Shown in pieces: positions 8,590 to 17,740 of a stretch of DNA of 58,696 bases. The notes below the pieces were generated by a model. It had not been told where the DNA came from, searched no databases, and saw only the letters and a list, made by a program, of their open reading frames with translations. Made by a program: the position numbers and the translations under genes. The stretch lies in contig CAZIXA010000013.1 of NCBI GenBank assembly GCA_964543295.1, forward strand, positions 1-58,696, read 5' to 3'. The stretch comes from AE-B3B sp964543295. GTDB taxonomy: Bacteria; Aerophobota; Aerophobia; Aerophobales; AE-B3A. The number at the start of each line of letters is the position of its first letter. Positions within the stretch are counted from its first letter, which is position 1.

Positions 8590-8617
8590 AATTCTTTTAT
8601 TCCCAAACTGGACTGGC

Positions 8618-10480
8618 CTACCCGGCTTCCTCACCTCCCTCCAGACCCAGACGCTCCAAAGTTTCCCAACGAGGCATTCCATTCTCGTCCCATCCCCGAA
8701 TACTATAGTATTCCTTTAGCAATTCATCTATAGGGGGAAATTTGCCGGCTCTAGGCCCACTCTTAGCAGGCTGAAACATTTTTTTAGGAAGAATATCGTA
8801 CTCTTTTCCTTTTCCGTCTCGAATATTTATCATACGCTGAAGATTATGAATACGCTCTCCTACCTTAATGAATTCTTCCACAGACCAATTCCATCCAGTT
8901 ATAGCGTTAAAAGCCTCTTTGAGCTCAGTCACAGTCAATTTACCCGCATCAACAAAGAAGTTGCACATAGACAAAGAGTTCATCAAAACAGCATAATCCT
9001 GACCTTTTACCGCTATATGAGCTTTACCTTCTGTATTGAACTGGACGGTTTTCCTTTCATCTATCTCCAGCTCAGGCGCTTCGGTTCCAAAATCATAACA
9101 GACTACCATCCCTCTTTGATGGCTAGAACCAATGGGTCCTGTGGCATAATTCACCGCAGTACCCCAAAAAGCTCTGGGATCCCAAGCAGGGAAATCTAAA
9201 CCTCGAACCTGAACTACTATTTCCTCAGCCTCTTTATTGATTTTGCGAGCTGTTCTAAGAGTACCTTCTGCCAGAATATCCCCAAATCCTTCCCTCATCC
9301 CTATTTTTCTGACAAGTTCCACCAGCGACTTAGGATCACCCCACTTTACCTCCAAGCCATCAGTTTCTTCTGCAGTTAACCATCCTCGCTCAAAGCATTC
9401 CATAGTAAAAGCAACACAACTTCCCGTAGATATAGTGTCCATACCGAAGCGATTACATAAGTCATTTGCCTTGCATATAGCTTTCAGGTCGTCCACCAAG
9501 CAAGCACTACCCAATAAAGCCAAAGTCTCATACTCCGGTCCTATTCTTTTCATGGCATACTCGGGAGGATTAGTAATAGCTATCCGACGGTGACAGGCTA
9601 TATTGCAATTCATGCAGGCCATAGGTCGTACATTCAATATTTTAGTGTATCTGGGTGCACCTATCTTATCAACTCCATCCCAGGTATCTCCACTCCAATA
9701 CTTAATAGGCAGATTACCACTTGCCGCAGAACTGCTTAGAGCCGAAGGAGTACCATGAGCATGCATCACCACAGCATTCTGTTTAATTTTCTCTCGATAT
9801 GTTTTCCTGAGCTCGGATATTTTCTCAGCATCAAAAACTTCACGTTTTTTAGTCCCATAAACAACCACTGCTTTTAAGTTTTTTGAACCCATCACTGCAC
9901 CAATACCAGTTCTACCTGCATAACCATGGCCATCAGCAGTTACACAGGCAAACCGAACTAGTTTTTCTCCTGCTGGTCCAATGGCGACAATAGCTGCCCT
10001 TTTTTCTGCTACATCTTCTTTTAATTTATCCAACACTTCCACAGTATCCATACCCCAGAATCTACTAGCACTCTTGATTTCTGCACCTTTGTCGTGGATC
10101 CATAAATACACAGGTTGGCTAGCCTTTCCCTGAATAATGAGAGCATCGTATCCGCATCTTTTAAATAGAGGAGCCCAATTGCCACCTCCTGAGCTATCCC
10201 CCAAAGTACCAGTTAAGGGAGATTTGGAGATCACACTAAATTTTCCAGAACCCCAGAAATCAGCTGCCTGCCAGGGACCAACAGCAAAAATCACTCTATT
10301 TTCGGGATCAAATGGATCTGTATCCGAGTCTAACTCTTCATAAATAACTTTGGCACCGAATCCGGAGCCTCCTACCACTTGCTTAAAAACAGACTCAGCA
10401 ACTTTCTCTTCGGTTATTTGTCCTTCACTTAAGTCTACCCTAAGGACTCTACCCCAATAGCCATTTGATTGCATAAACAT
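8618..10480 (-). CDS. Tungsten-type aldehyde:ferredoxin oxidoreductase
   Basis: About 620 residues, full length for the AOR family. The N-terminal domain (GYWGRVLRVDLSEG, then GPWQ and SGKFSVISKSPLTG) forms the bis-pterin tungsten cofactor base. The [4Fe-4S] cysteines CxxCxxxC are at residues 289, 292 and 296 (CMNCNIAC), nearly the positions in the Pyrococcus enzyme, and a C-terminal Cys (SLSMCNFF) is the likely fourth ligand. AOR enzymes oxidise aldehydes to acids and reduce ferredoxin. The start at 10480 has GGAGG 5 bases upstream; a longer upstream extension lacks support. Lying after a sugar isomerase, kinase and aldolase, it probably oxidises the aldehyde released by the aldolase. Confidence 0.94.
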   Translation of the reverse strand: MFMQSNGYWGRVLRVDLSEGQITEEKVAESVFKQVVGGSGFGAKVIYEELDSDTDPFDPENRVIFAVGPWQAADFWGSGKFSVISKSPLTGTLGDSSGGGNWAPLFKRCGYDALIIQGKASQPVYLWIHDKGAEIKSASRFWGMDTVEVLDKLKEDVAEKRAAIVAIGPAGEKLVRFACVTADGHGYAGRTGIGAVMGSKNLKAVVVYGTKKREVFDAEKISELRKTYREKIKQNAVVMHAHGTPSALSSSAASGNLPIKYWSGDTWDGVDKIGAPRYTKILNVRPMACMNCNIACHRRIAITNPPEYAMKRIGPEYETLALLGSACLVDDLKAICKANDLCNRFGMDTISTGSCVAFTMECFERGWLTAEETDGLEVKWGDPKSLVELVRKIGMREGFGDILAEGTLRTARKINKEAEEIVVQVRGLDFPAWDPRAFWGTAVNYATGPIGSSHQRGMVVCYDFGTEAPELEIDERKTVQFNTEGKAHIAVKGQDYAVLMNSLSMCNFFVDAGKLTVTELKEAFNAITGWNWSVEEFIKVGERIHNLQRMINIRDGKGKEYDILPKKMFQPAKSGPRAGKFPPIDELLKEYYSIRGWDENGMPRWETLERLGLEGGEEAG

Positions 10481-10528
10481 CCAAACCTCCTTTTCCCACA
10501 GTATCATCAGATAAATTTCCTGTAGCAA

Positions 10529-11869
10529 CTAAAGGCAAACCTTCTTAATCCCCAATAAATCACATACATCCATAAGCTGGCAAGTCAAATTACCCTCTTT
10601 TAAAAGTAAGTGATGGTCTATACCTTGAGAGAGCATTCTCTCAAATGCTTCTTTTACATCACAGTTTAAGCTAAGCTTTACTAAAAGTTTCTTACCAGCA
10701 TCTAACCACTCTTTCTCGGTGATAGGTTCTGTTTTTCCTTTAGCAATAAGCATCCTGTAAGTATTCTTTTTACCACATAAACTGGCTATGGTAGCCTCTG
10801 GCATGGGTTTAAGAGCAAGGCCAACAACTGTGCCCCTTTCTCCCCCTGGGGTTATGTGAACCATCGAAGGACTCTCAGCAAGCGAATGGGCTGAGCTTCC
10901 CTCATGTGCTAAGTAAAGACGGTTTTCTTTGAAGTCAAGCTTTCCTGCCTCAGCTAGTGCCACTGGACCACCTTTTCCTAACCATTGTAGGATAAGCATA
11001 AGAGTTGTATGGCCTAAGTCGCCCTCAGTATCCAGGACAATATCCTCATCTGCCAGCCAGGAAGAAGGAAGATTTACCAAGCCTCCGTATTCTGGGTAAC
11101 ATTCTGCTGCGGCTGCAGTGAGATTATAGTTTTTAAATAACTCCTTAATTGCTAAATAAACTTTGGCAGCATAAACTAGACGCTCCTCATCTACTTCAAC
11201 CTTTCCTAATCTATTATTTTGTCTCATGTCTTGTAAAATTTCATTAGCTTCTTTTTCACTTTTTTCTTCAGCCCTCTTAATTAGCTCTTCCATTTCGATG
11301 TGAACAATCTTGGTACCAAAAGAATCTGTTAGATCCCACTCTTCATGGGTCATATCTTGAGGGCCAGCAGCTCGCCAGGTTTGTCTTGGACCAATTAAAC
11401 CAATTTTTGCCTGCCTTAAATTTTGGGCAACTTTTGCCGTAGAGGCAAAACTAGCAATTGGTGAGACAACTTCTTTATCATCTGGTAGGCCGTATATATA
11501 CTTATAGAAAATTTTCCTTTCCCATAAAATACTGGCAAAATGTTGGACGCAACCAATGGAAAAAGTTTCTGTAAACGGAAATGCCCACAAAACAATGGGA
11601 GCTTTTACGGTATTTATTAAAATATATTGAATTGCATCTAGAATCCAGGTAACATGGATGATCACAAGTAAATCTAACCTTTCTTGCGATAACTGCTCAG
11701 CCACCTGTATTGCATCGGCCGGGTCCCAAATTATCTTTCTCCCTGCTTCTACCTCTAATCCATAGTTTTCCAACTGTTCCTTTGCCTCTTTAAGGATTTC
11801 CTCGGCTCTTTCTCCTCCACTCTCGGCATGACTTGCTAGCCCTACCAAACCAACTTTAGCTTTTAGCAT
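10529..11869 (-). CDS. L-fucose/L-arabinose isomerase-like protein
   Basis: A 446-residue protein of the FucI/AraA-fold group. The N-terminal part is a Rossmann-like region (VGLVGLASHAESGG, LDLLVIIHVTW). The C-terminal part carries ECYPEYGGLVNLPSSW and EGDLGHTTLMLILQWLG, matching the region that binds the metal and substrate in the isomerases, plus AEAGKLD and HITPGGERG. Members interconvert aldoses and ketoses. The next upstream gene is a sugar kinase, in keeping with isomerase then kinase order of use. SD AGGAGAT precedes the ATG. Exact substrate is unknown, and this divergent branch may not be a true fucose isomerase. Confidence 0.82.
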   Translation of the reverse strand: MLKAKVGLVGLASHAESGGERAEEILKEAKEQLENYGLEVEAGRKIIWDPADAIQVAEQLSQERLDLLVIIHVTWILDAIQYILINTVKAPIVLWAFPFTETFSIGCVQHFASILWERKIFYKYIYGLPDDKEVVSPIASFASTAKVAQNLRQAKIGLIGPRQTWRAAGPQDMTHEEWDLTDSFGTKIVHIEMEELIKRAEEKSEKEANEILQDMRQNNRLGKVEVDEERLVYAAKVYLAIKELFKNYNLTAAAAECYPEYGGLVNLPSSWLADEDIVLDTEGDLGHTTLMLILQWLGKGGPVALAEAGKLDFKENRLYLAHEGSSAHSLAESPSMVHITPGGERGTVVGLALKPMPEATIASLCGKKNTYRMLIAKGKTEPITEKEWLDAGKKLLVKLSLNCDVKEAFERMLSQGIDHHLLLKEGNLTCQLMDVCDLLGIKKVCL

Positions 11870-11900
11870 TTTTTATCTCCTATGAGAAGAATCTAAATCT

Positions 11901-13415
11901 TTATCCCTTGGAAAAAAGATCGCAAAGATCTTCGTACAACTTTACATAATTTCTATAGGTTTTAGTATAAACCTTGAAATTAGCTGAATTAGGTTCAAAT
12001 CTCTCCTTTACCACGGCCATTTCCTTACAAGCCTCCTCTAAATTTTTGAATATTCCTACGGCGGCCCCGGCTAAAATAGCCGCCCCCAGACATGCTGCCT
12101 CCTCGTTCTCCATTGTAAGAACAGGCCTTTGGGTCAAATCTGCCTTTATCTGATTCCATAATCTACTTCTTGACCCACCCCCTAAAGAGCGAATCTCATT
12201 TACCTTGATCCCTAGCTCCTCCAAAGTATCTATGTTCCTCTTCACTATGCAAGCTATAGCCTCCATTATCGCTCTGATAAAGTAGGGCTTAGTATGACGG
12301 AGAGTAAAACCATAAAAGACGCCTTTTGCCTTGGGATTTGCCTCTGGGGCCATGGCACCAGTTAAATGAGGGAGCATCACCAGTCCCTCAGACCCAGCGG
12401 GAACCTTTTCTGCTTCCTTCCCTAGAAGATCGTAGATATCGAAACCAGCCAGGGATGCTTTCTGGCTCTCAGTTTGACAAAAACCATCCCGAAACCACTT
12501 TAGAACCATTCCCCCACTGGTAAAGGTATGAACCATATAGGTATCGGGCATCCCATGATAATGGCAAGGCATCCTTCCCTGAGGATCAAAGAAGGGCTTT
12601 TCCACAGTGGCGCAGATGGCTAGTGCTGCTCCAGTATTCTCTGAAATTATTCCGGGTCTAACATTACCAACCCCGATGGTTCCTGCCGCCTGATCTAGAG
12701 CTCCAGTAGCCACTACTGTCTTTGATGATAATCCTATTTCTGAGGCAACGCCTGGTAATATCTCACCCACCGGTTCCCCCGATTCTTTAATTTCAGGAAG
12801 CTGCTCAGGTGAAATACCTAAAAATTTAAGCATTTCTGGCCACCACTTCTTGGCAGTGATATTCCAATACACTGTGGAACAAAGAAGCGACCCTTCAGCT
12901 ACAAATTTGCCAGTTAGCCGGTAGATAAAATAGTCTTCAATGAGAAGATACTTACGAACTCTTCTGAAGACATCCTTCTCGTTGTGCTTAATCCAGAAAA
13001 TCTTAGAAGCGGGCCAGGTAGGAACAATCTTGACCTGGCCAGTGATTTTATGGCTAGCCTCGTGTCCGAATTCCTTGACTAGGATTTCTGCCTCCTCTTG
13101 AGCTCTGTTGTCAAGCCAGACGATAGCATTCCTCAAGGGTTTACCGTCCTGATCAATCAATATCAATGTTTCACCCTGAGCTGAAATACCTAGAGCTTTT
13201 ATCTTTTCAGAGCTAATCTTGGTTGATTTAAGAACCTCTGCTATCCCTTGCTTGAAAGCATCCCAATAAGTTCCTACCTCTAATTCCACGGCGAGAGTAC
13301 TAGGAGTTAACAACTTGTACTCTTTTGTGGACAAGGCTAGAAGTTTTCCCTCCTCATCAAACAAAGACACCTTTAGAGCAGTAGTTCCTAAATCAACGCC
13401 CAGAATATAATTCAT
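11901..13415 (-). CDS. FGGY-family carbohydrate kinase (xylulokinase-like)
   Basis: 504 residues, normal for the family. The N-terminal phosphate-binding segment GVDLGTTALKVSLFD, the sugar-binding WLDNRAQEEAE region near residue 100, GALDQAAGTIGVGN (about residue 245) and the C-terminal GGGSRSRLWNQIKAD ATP-binding motif are present. It phosphorylates a ketose or polyol at the expense of ATP. Sequence is closest in style to xylulokinase and its relatives, but FGGY specificity (xylulose, fuculose, rhamnulose, gluconate) is not readable with certainty. It is transcribed before the isomerase, and the two should make a ketose phosphate for the upstream-encoded aldolase. Confidence 0.9.
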   Translation of the reverse strand: MNYILGVDLGTTALKVSLFDEEGKLLALSTKEYKLLTPSTLAVELEVGTYWDAFKQGIAEVLKSTKISSEKIKALGISAQGETLILIDQDGKPLRNAIVWLDNRAQEEAEILVKEFGHEASHKITGQVKIVPTWPASKIFWIKHNEKDVFRRVRKYLLIEDYFIYRLTGKFVAEGSLLCSTVYWNITAKKWWPEMLKFLGISPEQLPEIKESGEPVGEILPGVASEIGLSSKTVVATGALDQAAGTIGVGNVRPGIISENTGAALAICATVEKPFFDPQGRMPCHYHGMPDTYMVHTFTSGGMVLKWFRDGFCQTESQKASLAGFDIYDLLGKEAEKVPAGSEGLVMLPHLTGAMAPEANPKAKGVFYGFTLRHTKPYFIRAIMEAIACIVKRNIDTLEELGIKVNEIRSLGGGSRSRLWNQIKADLTQRPVLTMENEEAACLGAAILAGAAVGIFKNLEEACKEMAVVKERFEPNSANFKVYTKTYRNYVKLYEDLCDLFSKG

Positions 13416-13512
13416 CTGTCTATCCCAAATTTGTTCCTGAATTATCGAGCTCTAGCCAGCAAAGAGAGCCAGCTTACAAATAACTTTTATCTCTTCTATA
13501 TTTCATTATCTC

Positions 13513-14355
13513 TCATGCGGCTAGGCTTTCCTGAAGCTCTAATAAAGCTTCTTGAGAACTTTTTTCACCTTTGAAGATTTGAGCAATAGCTCTGGTCATA
13601 GCTTCTGGGTTTTTATGCTCAAAGATATTTCTACCTACTGAGCACCCAATGGCACCAGCTTGTTTTGCCTTTTCCATTCGAGTAAGAAGTTCCTCATCAG
13701 ATGTCACCGGACCTCCCGCCACTACCACGGGCCGATGAGCAGCTTCAACGATCTCGGCAAAAGATTCTGTATCACCGCTCCAGTTAGTCTTAATAATGTC
13801 GGCACCGAGTTCCGCACAGAGCCGAACATTTCTCTTCAAATACTCCACCCCATACTTTTGAAAACTCGAGGTGTCCTTGGCTGCATAGGTAGTAGGGTAT
13901 TCTGCCTCGGCGATAAAGGGCATGCCGAGGAGTTCACAGCTCTCACCCACCTTTGAAACATAGGAAATTATTTCTGACTCGTTTTCTCCCCCTAATGCCA
14001 CAAACACAACAACTGCATCAGCCCCAATCCTGAGAGCTTCATCTAGTGAGCCAATAGGAGTAATAATACTTCCCTCAGCTGCTTTAGGATGTCCTGCTGA
14101 TGAAGCCGAAAGCATGAGAGCAAGCGAAGTATCCCTCTTAAACTCATCTGCCACTTGCTTGGCAAAACCTCTACTGAGCATCAGTACATTCGCTCCCCCG
14201 GAAACAGCTTCCCGAACCCTACCTATGGTATCGACGATTCCCTTAAGTAGAACAGGGGAAGTCAGGCCGTGGTCAATAGCAAAGATAAGACAAGTATTGG
14301 TTTTTTTTTGAATTAACCTATTCAATCTTATTTTCTTGCCAGTTATGCTGGACAT
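13513..14355 (-). CDS. Class I aldolase, DeoC/FbaB/LsrF family
   Basis: 280 residues with a TIM-barrel of the archaeal-type class I fructose-bisphosphate aldolase / LsrF / AroA' group. FAIDHGLTSP is the first strand, and ADIIKTNWSGD holds the expected Schiff-base Lys (about residue 190). VVVAGGPVTSDEE and GAIGCSVGRNIF form the phosphate-binding end. It cleaves or forms a ketose phosphate. The ATG at 14355 with GGAGG 5 bases upstream decides the start; a four-codon longer version begins with TTG and lacks an SD. With the isomerase and kinase it completes a split of a sugar into a triose phosphate and an aldehyde. Confidence 0.86.
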   Translation of the reverse strand: MSSITGKKIRLNRLIQKKTNTCLIFAIDHGLTSPVLLKGIVDTIGRVREAVSGGANVLMLSRGFAKQVADEFKRDTSLALMLSASSAGHPKAAEGSIITPIGSLDEALRIGADAVVVFVALGGENESEIISYVSKVGESCELLGMPFIAEAEYPTTYAAKDTSSFQKYGVEYLKRNVRLCAELGADIIKTNWSGDTESFAEIVEAAHRPVVVAGGPVTSDEELLTRMEKAKQAGAIGCSVGRNIFEHKNPEAMTRAIAQIFKGEKSSQEALLELQESLAA

Positions 14356-14379
14356 AATAACCTCCAAAGTGATGATATA

Positions 14380-15273
14380 CTATATTAACTCTGCCTCTTT
14401 CAAGGCAGCCCTTATCTCCTCTTTTTCCTTCTCACTAGGTTGGACTATTGGACCTCTTGCTGGCCCGGCTGGCCTACCAAGTATTCTTACTGCCTCTTTT
14501 ACAGGAGCAGGAAAGTTTTCTGGGGCACCTATGGCTCGGGCTATTGAGAGTAATTTATAATTCAACCCTTTAGCTTTCTCCAACTTTTCATCTTTCACGG
14601 CCCTATAAAGGTCCACCACCAAGCGAGGGGCAATGTTACAAAGAGCAAGAATAGCCCCGGGAGACCCTAAAACAAAAGAGGAGAGCAAAAGGTCATCGCA
14701 GCCAGTAAGTACAGATATCTTATCCCCCACCAGTCGAATTATCGCGGCAAACTGGCTTAGGTTGCCGCTGCTATCTTTCAAAGCTACAATATTGTCTATC
14801 TCAACTAACCTCCTCAACACATCAAGACCTATTTCTACACCGGTATGCTGAGGAATATTGTACATCACAATGGGAATATCTACTGCCTCAGCTATAGTCT
14901 CGTAATGTTTATACAAGCCCTCTTGGGTTGGAATCTCATAAAATGGTGTAATAATCATCACTGCATCTGCTCCAGCACTTTTTGCATCACGGGTGAGTTT
15001 AACTGTCTCATTGGTGCTGGGAACACCCGTACCGGCAATCGTCTTAACCCTACCTTTGGCCGCTTCCACAGTTGCCTCTATTACCTTGATGCGTTCTTCT
15101 TTGGTGAGCGCTACCGCTTCTCCAGTGCTTCCGTTGCACATTATACCGCTTACGCCATTGTCAATTAGAAAATCCACATTCTCCTTTATGCCACTAACAT
15201 CTATCTCCCCATTTTCTGCAAAAGGAGTTAGCATAGCAGGGATAATACCTTCACATCTTATCTCTTTTTCCAT
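14380..15273 (-). CDS. Dihydrodipicolinate synthase family lyase (DapA-like)
   Basis: A 297-residue TIM barrel of the DapA/NanA/KDG-aldolase superfamily. GIIPAMLTPF, the GSTGEAVALT phosphate/carboxylate loop, the VMYNIPQHTGV Tyr motif and the Schiff-base Lys in IVALKDSSGN (about residue 165) are all present. Members cleave or condense pyruvate or 2-keto-3-deoxy sugar acids. A GGAGG inside the first codons of the longer reading frame points to the ATG at 15273 rather than 15288. Being first after the GntR gene in a sugar operon, a 2-keto-3-deoxy-acid aldolase or dehydratase role is more likely than lysine synthesis. Confidence 0.88.
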   Translation of the reverse strand: MEKEIRCEGIIPAMLTPFAENGEIDVSGIKENVDFLIDNGVSGIMCNGSTGEAVALTKEERIKVIEATVEAAKGRVKTIAGTGVPSTNETVKLTRDAKSAGADAVMIITPFYEIPTQEGLYKHYETIAEAVDIPIVMYNIPQHTGVEIGLDVLRRLVEIDNIVALKDSSGNLSQFAAIIRLVGDKISVLTGCDDLLLSSFVLGSPGAILALCNIAPRLVVDLYRAVKDEKLEKAKGLNYKLLSIARAIGAPENFPAPVKEAVRILGRPAGPARGPIVQPSEKEKEEIRAALKEAELI

Positions 15274-15391
15274 TACCTTTGCCTCCATCTTTAAACATTA
15301 TTTGGTATCTTTACTGACTTTCAGACTTACCAGACAAAACCCCTTCTCATACACTACTGACCGGGTGGATTTCATTCAATAAGGCTTCGAT

Positions 15392-16138
15392 TTATCTGCG
15401 TCTCCGGAAAATGGTGAACTCAAACACGTCCTTAAGCCAATATTCTTGAGAATATAGAATTGGCCGGTTTTCCATATTGTAGTCAACCTGATCGATCAAC
15501 AAAACAACTGATCTAACCCCGATTTTTAGTTTCTTGGAGACCTCGGTACCAGCCAAAGTGGGAATTACTCGGGCTATACCATAATCTACCTTCTGATTAT
15601 ATTTTTCCTCTAAGAATTTGTATAAAGATCCGGTAAACTTCACGGGTAAGTCTATTTTACCCAAAGTAGCTTCCGGGATAATGTCTATGGCATAGACAAC
15701 AGGTTTTCCATTTGCTGTTCTCACCCGTTGTATAACCACAATGGAAGATCCCGCATCAATTTTTAATTTCTCAGACACAGATACGTTAGCTTCGGTACGC
15801 TGAGGTTTAACCTTTGCTGTTCCTGCACGCAGGCCCATTGACTCAATTATCTCGGTCACGCCGTAATTTATTTCTAAGGGGTTTCGTACAAGAGAATCCT
15901 TGCTCCTCACAAAAGTTCCCACACCATGACGACTGATAATAACACCTTCTTCCTGCAAGAGACGAAATGCCTCTCTTAAAGTAGCACGGCTTACACCTAT
16001 CATATTGGCAAGTTCACTTTCAGGGGGCAGTTTACTACCCGGGGTGAGGTTTCTATCCTTAATCACCTTTTCTATCTTACTCTTGATTATAATTGGTAGA
16101 GGCAACTGCTTTATTTTTTCTATGTTTAACTTATCCAT
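15392..16138 (-). CDS. GntR-family regulator, HutC/UTRA type
   Basis: 248 residues. The N-terminal winged helix (about residues 12-75) includes LPPESELANMIGVSRATLRE and the wing RHGVGTFV. The C-terminal half (about residues 95-245) fits the UTRA effector domain seen in HutC-type regulators, ending in SQEYWLKDVFEF. It is the first gene of the minus-strand catabolic island. It very likely represses it in the absence of a sugar phosphate or related ligand. A strong promoter and tandem heptamers that could be its operator are at 16284-16343, leaving a 5' leader of roughly 160 bases. Confidence 0.9.
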   Translation of the reverse strand: MDKLNIEKIKQLPLPIIIKSKIEKVIKDRNLTPGSKLPPESELANMIGVSRATLREAFRLLQEEGVIISRHGVGTFVRSKDSLVRNPLEINYGVTEIIESMGLRAGTAKVKPQRTEANVSVSEKLKIDAGSSIVVIQRVRTANGKPVVYAIDIIPEATLGKIDLPVKFTGSLYKFLEEKYNQKVDYGIARVIPTLAGTEVSKKLKIGVRSVVLLIDQVDYNMENRPILYSQEYWLKDVFEFTIFRRRR

Positions 16139-16283
16139 ACTCTTTAGCCTGATTTTTGTTTATTATCACCTCATATATTGTTGAGGATCTTTCGACAGAC
16201 GCCCACTCTTCAGCATCAAACTCAGTAAGCTAAAATACACACTCGCCCCTTTTTCTCGCACCAGTTTTGGCCCCTCATAATAT

Positions 16284-16304
16284 AGTCTGAAGTCTAAGGT
16301 CTGA
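16284..16304 (-). promoter_or_regulatory. Three tandem heptamers, candidate GntR operator
   Basis: AGTCTGA, AGTCTAA and GGTCTGA lie end to end at 16284-16290, 16291-16297 and 16298-16304. They begin about 12 bases downstream of the -10 box of the regulator promoter, around the transcription start, where a bound repressor would block initiation. GntR operators are more often inverted than direct repeats, so the regulator identity is inference. Confidence 0.55.
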
Positions 16305-16315
16305 CATCTTACTTT

Positions 16316-16343
16316 ATTATAATATATTTTTTTACATTGTCAA
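16316..16343 (-). promoter_or_regulatory. Sigma70-type promoter of the catabolic island
   Basis: On the minus strand TTGACA (16338-16343) and TATAAT (16316-16321) are both perfect consensus boxes separated by 16 bases. It points to the GntR regulator gene and the genes behind it. Confidence 0.8.
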
Positions 16344-17039
16344 GTGCACAGAAAGCTGTCTTGAAAAATTGAAAGTAACCTAAGTTTCAAGGGGCTTTCA
16401 GGAGAAATAAAAGAGATAAATAGCTATTCCACCCTGAATGAACTCTTAAGAATTCTTAATTATTTTACACTATGAGAAATTTGTTCCGGTTTGAAAATCC
16501 TTTTGGTGGGTGAATTTTACTTTAGCGTTGGACTGACTGCTCCTGTTATTTTTGGCACGGTGAGCATTAAAAAAATTAAAAAAGAAGTGTCTAAAGTTCT
16601 TTAGGTCTGGGTATGAACAGAAGGCCTACTTACTTGGTGTCCTCTAGTTGCAGATTAGGTCTTTTCTCCAGTAATTACTATCTGACACTGTTAGAATCTT
16701 TTCCTTGACAGAAACAAACCTGAAAGCTCTCGTTCTTTCTTTAGCCACATACCGCAATATATTATGAAAGATGACTTGTCAAAGTGGAAATGTAAAATGA
16801 TTATGAGACATAATTGTGAAACTTTACCACAAACCATGCAACCTCCCAAAAAAGACAAGAGGGTTTTTGATTGGAAAATGGGAAAGATGAACAAGCATCC
16901 AGCCTGTAATGAGCACCTGCAAAATCAACGATGGAGACAGCACCTCACATTACCAGCCCTTACGGTTCCCGGAATCTTATAACAATGAATTGCAATGTGG
17001 AGCATCAAGAATGCCGATAAAAGCAGCCATGGACGAACA
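16344..17039. other. Long gap with decayed mobile DNA and no clear gene
   Basis: About 700 bases without a convincing gene. The left part (16458 to about 16620) is related to the insertion-sequence end at 51650-51725 in inverted orientation. The right part (16764-16982) holds a 72-codon reading frame rich in Lys, Gln and His that I do not recognise and that lacks a good SD, so I do not call it a gene. Confidence 0.6.
16458..16515 (-). repeat. Remnant of an insertion-sequence end, inverted copy of 51675-51725
   Basis: Bases 16458-16476 (AATTATTTTACACTATGAG) are an exact reverse complement of 51707-51725. The similarity continues for about 60 bases with scattered substitutions, and shorter matches (GCATTAAAAA at about 16567) extend further. 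The other copy lies next to a truncated transposase-like gene, so this is a decayed element of the same family. Confidence 0.75.
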
Positions 17040-17726
17040 CTACTCCCTCCTTCCTAGCTCATCCCTCACCAGCTTAAGGTCATCGAGAAAGGTCTTTTTC
17101 CAGGCAGGCCTATAGATGCAGGCTGCCGGATGATAGATAGGGATCAAGGTTATATTGTTTTTGTACCACTGAGGCTTTCCCCTTAGATGAGTAATGCCTT
17201 GGCTGGTATTCAAGAGGACCTGGGCAGCAAATTTACCCAGAGCACAGATGATTCTGGGACCAATAATTTCTATCTGGCTTTCCAAATAAGGAAAACAAGA
17301 TCCGATTTCCTCTGGTAGAGGGTCTCTATTACCCGGGGGGCGGCATTTTAGAATATTAGCAATATAGACTTCTTCTCTTGACAATCCAACTTGAGAGAGA
17401 CTTTCTGTGAGGATCTTTCCGGCGGCCCCCACAAAGGGCTTTCCCTGTAAGTCTTCCTCTCTTCCGGGAGCTTCTCCTATCAGCATTAACTTCGCTTCAG
17501 GATTTCCCGCACCAAAAACTAGATGAGTTCGGTACCGGTGAAGGGAACAATTTTGACAATTTTGCATAGAACGGCAAAGATTCTCTAACAATACTCGGGA
17601 GTCTTTTTCTTCCGTCTTATCTTTTTTTACCTCTGTTTCTTTTGTCATCCCCCTTTTTTCTTCTAAATATACGCGAAAGGACTTAACCACCTCAAGATAG
17701 TCCTGATAAAGTTGTTCTTCGTTCAT
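17040..17726 (-). CDS. Family 4 uracil-DNA glycosylase (iron-sulfur)
   Basis: 228 residues. Motif GEAPGREEDLQGKPFVG (family-4 motif 1) and HPAA (motif 2) surround the uracil-binding pocket. The four [4Fe-4S] cysteines appear as CQNC and, after a spacer, KC...GSC (C-x15-C). An N-terminal extension of about 50 charged residues is common in this family. The enzyme removes uracil arising from cytosine deamination. It is the last gene of a small minus-strand operon with OsmC and a LEA-2 protein, each within about 30 bases of the next. Confidence 0.93.
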   Translation of the reverse strand: MNEEQLYQDYLEVVKSFRVYLEEKRGMTKETEVKKDKTEEKDSRVLLENLCRSMQNCQNCSLHRYRTHLVFGAGNPEAKLMLIGEAPGREEDLQGKPFVGAAGKILTESLSQVGLSREEVYIANILKCRPPGNRDPLPEEIGSCFPYLESQIEIIGPRIICALGKFAAQVLLNTSQGITHLRGKPQWYKNNITLIPIYHPAACIYRPAWKKTFLDDLKLVRDELGRRE

Positions 17727-17740
17727 TATTTTTTTTCTTT

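Noticed and set aside
16764..16982. 72-codon reading frame in the gap before the uracil-DNA glycosylase
   Set aside because: No SD, unusual composition and no recognisable family; it overlaps an equally unconvincing minus-strand frame. It may be remnant of mobile DNA.
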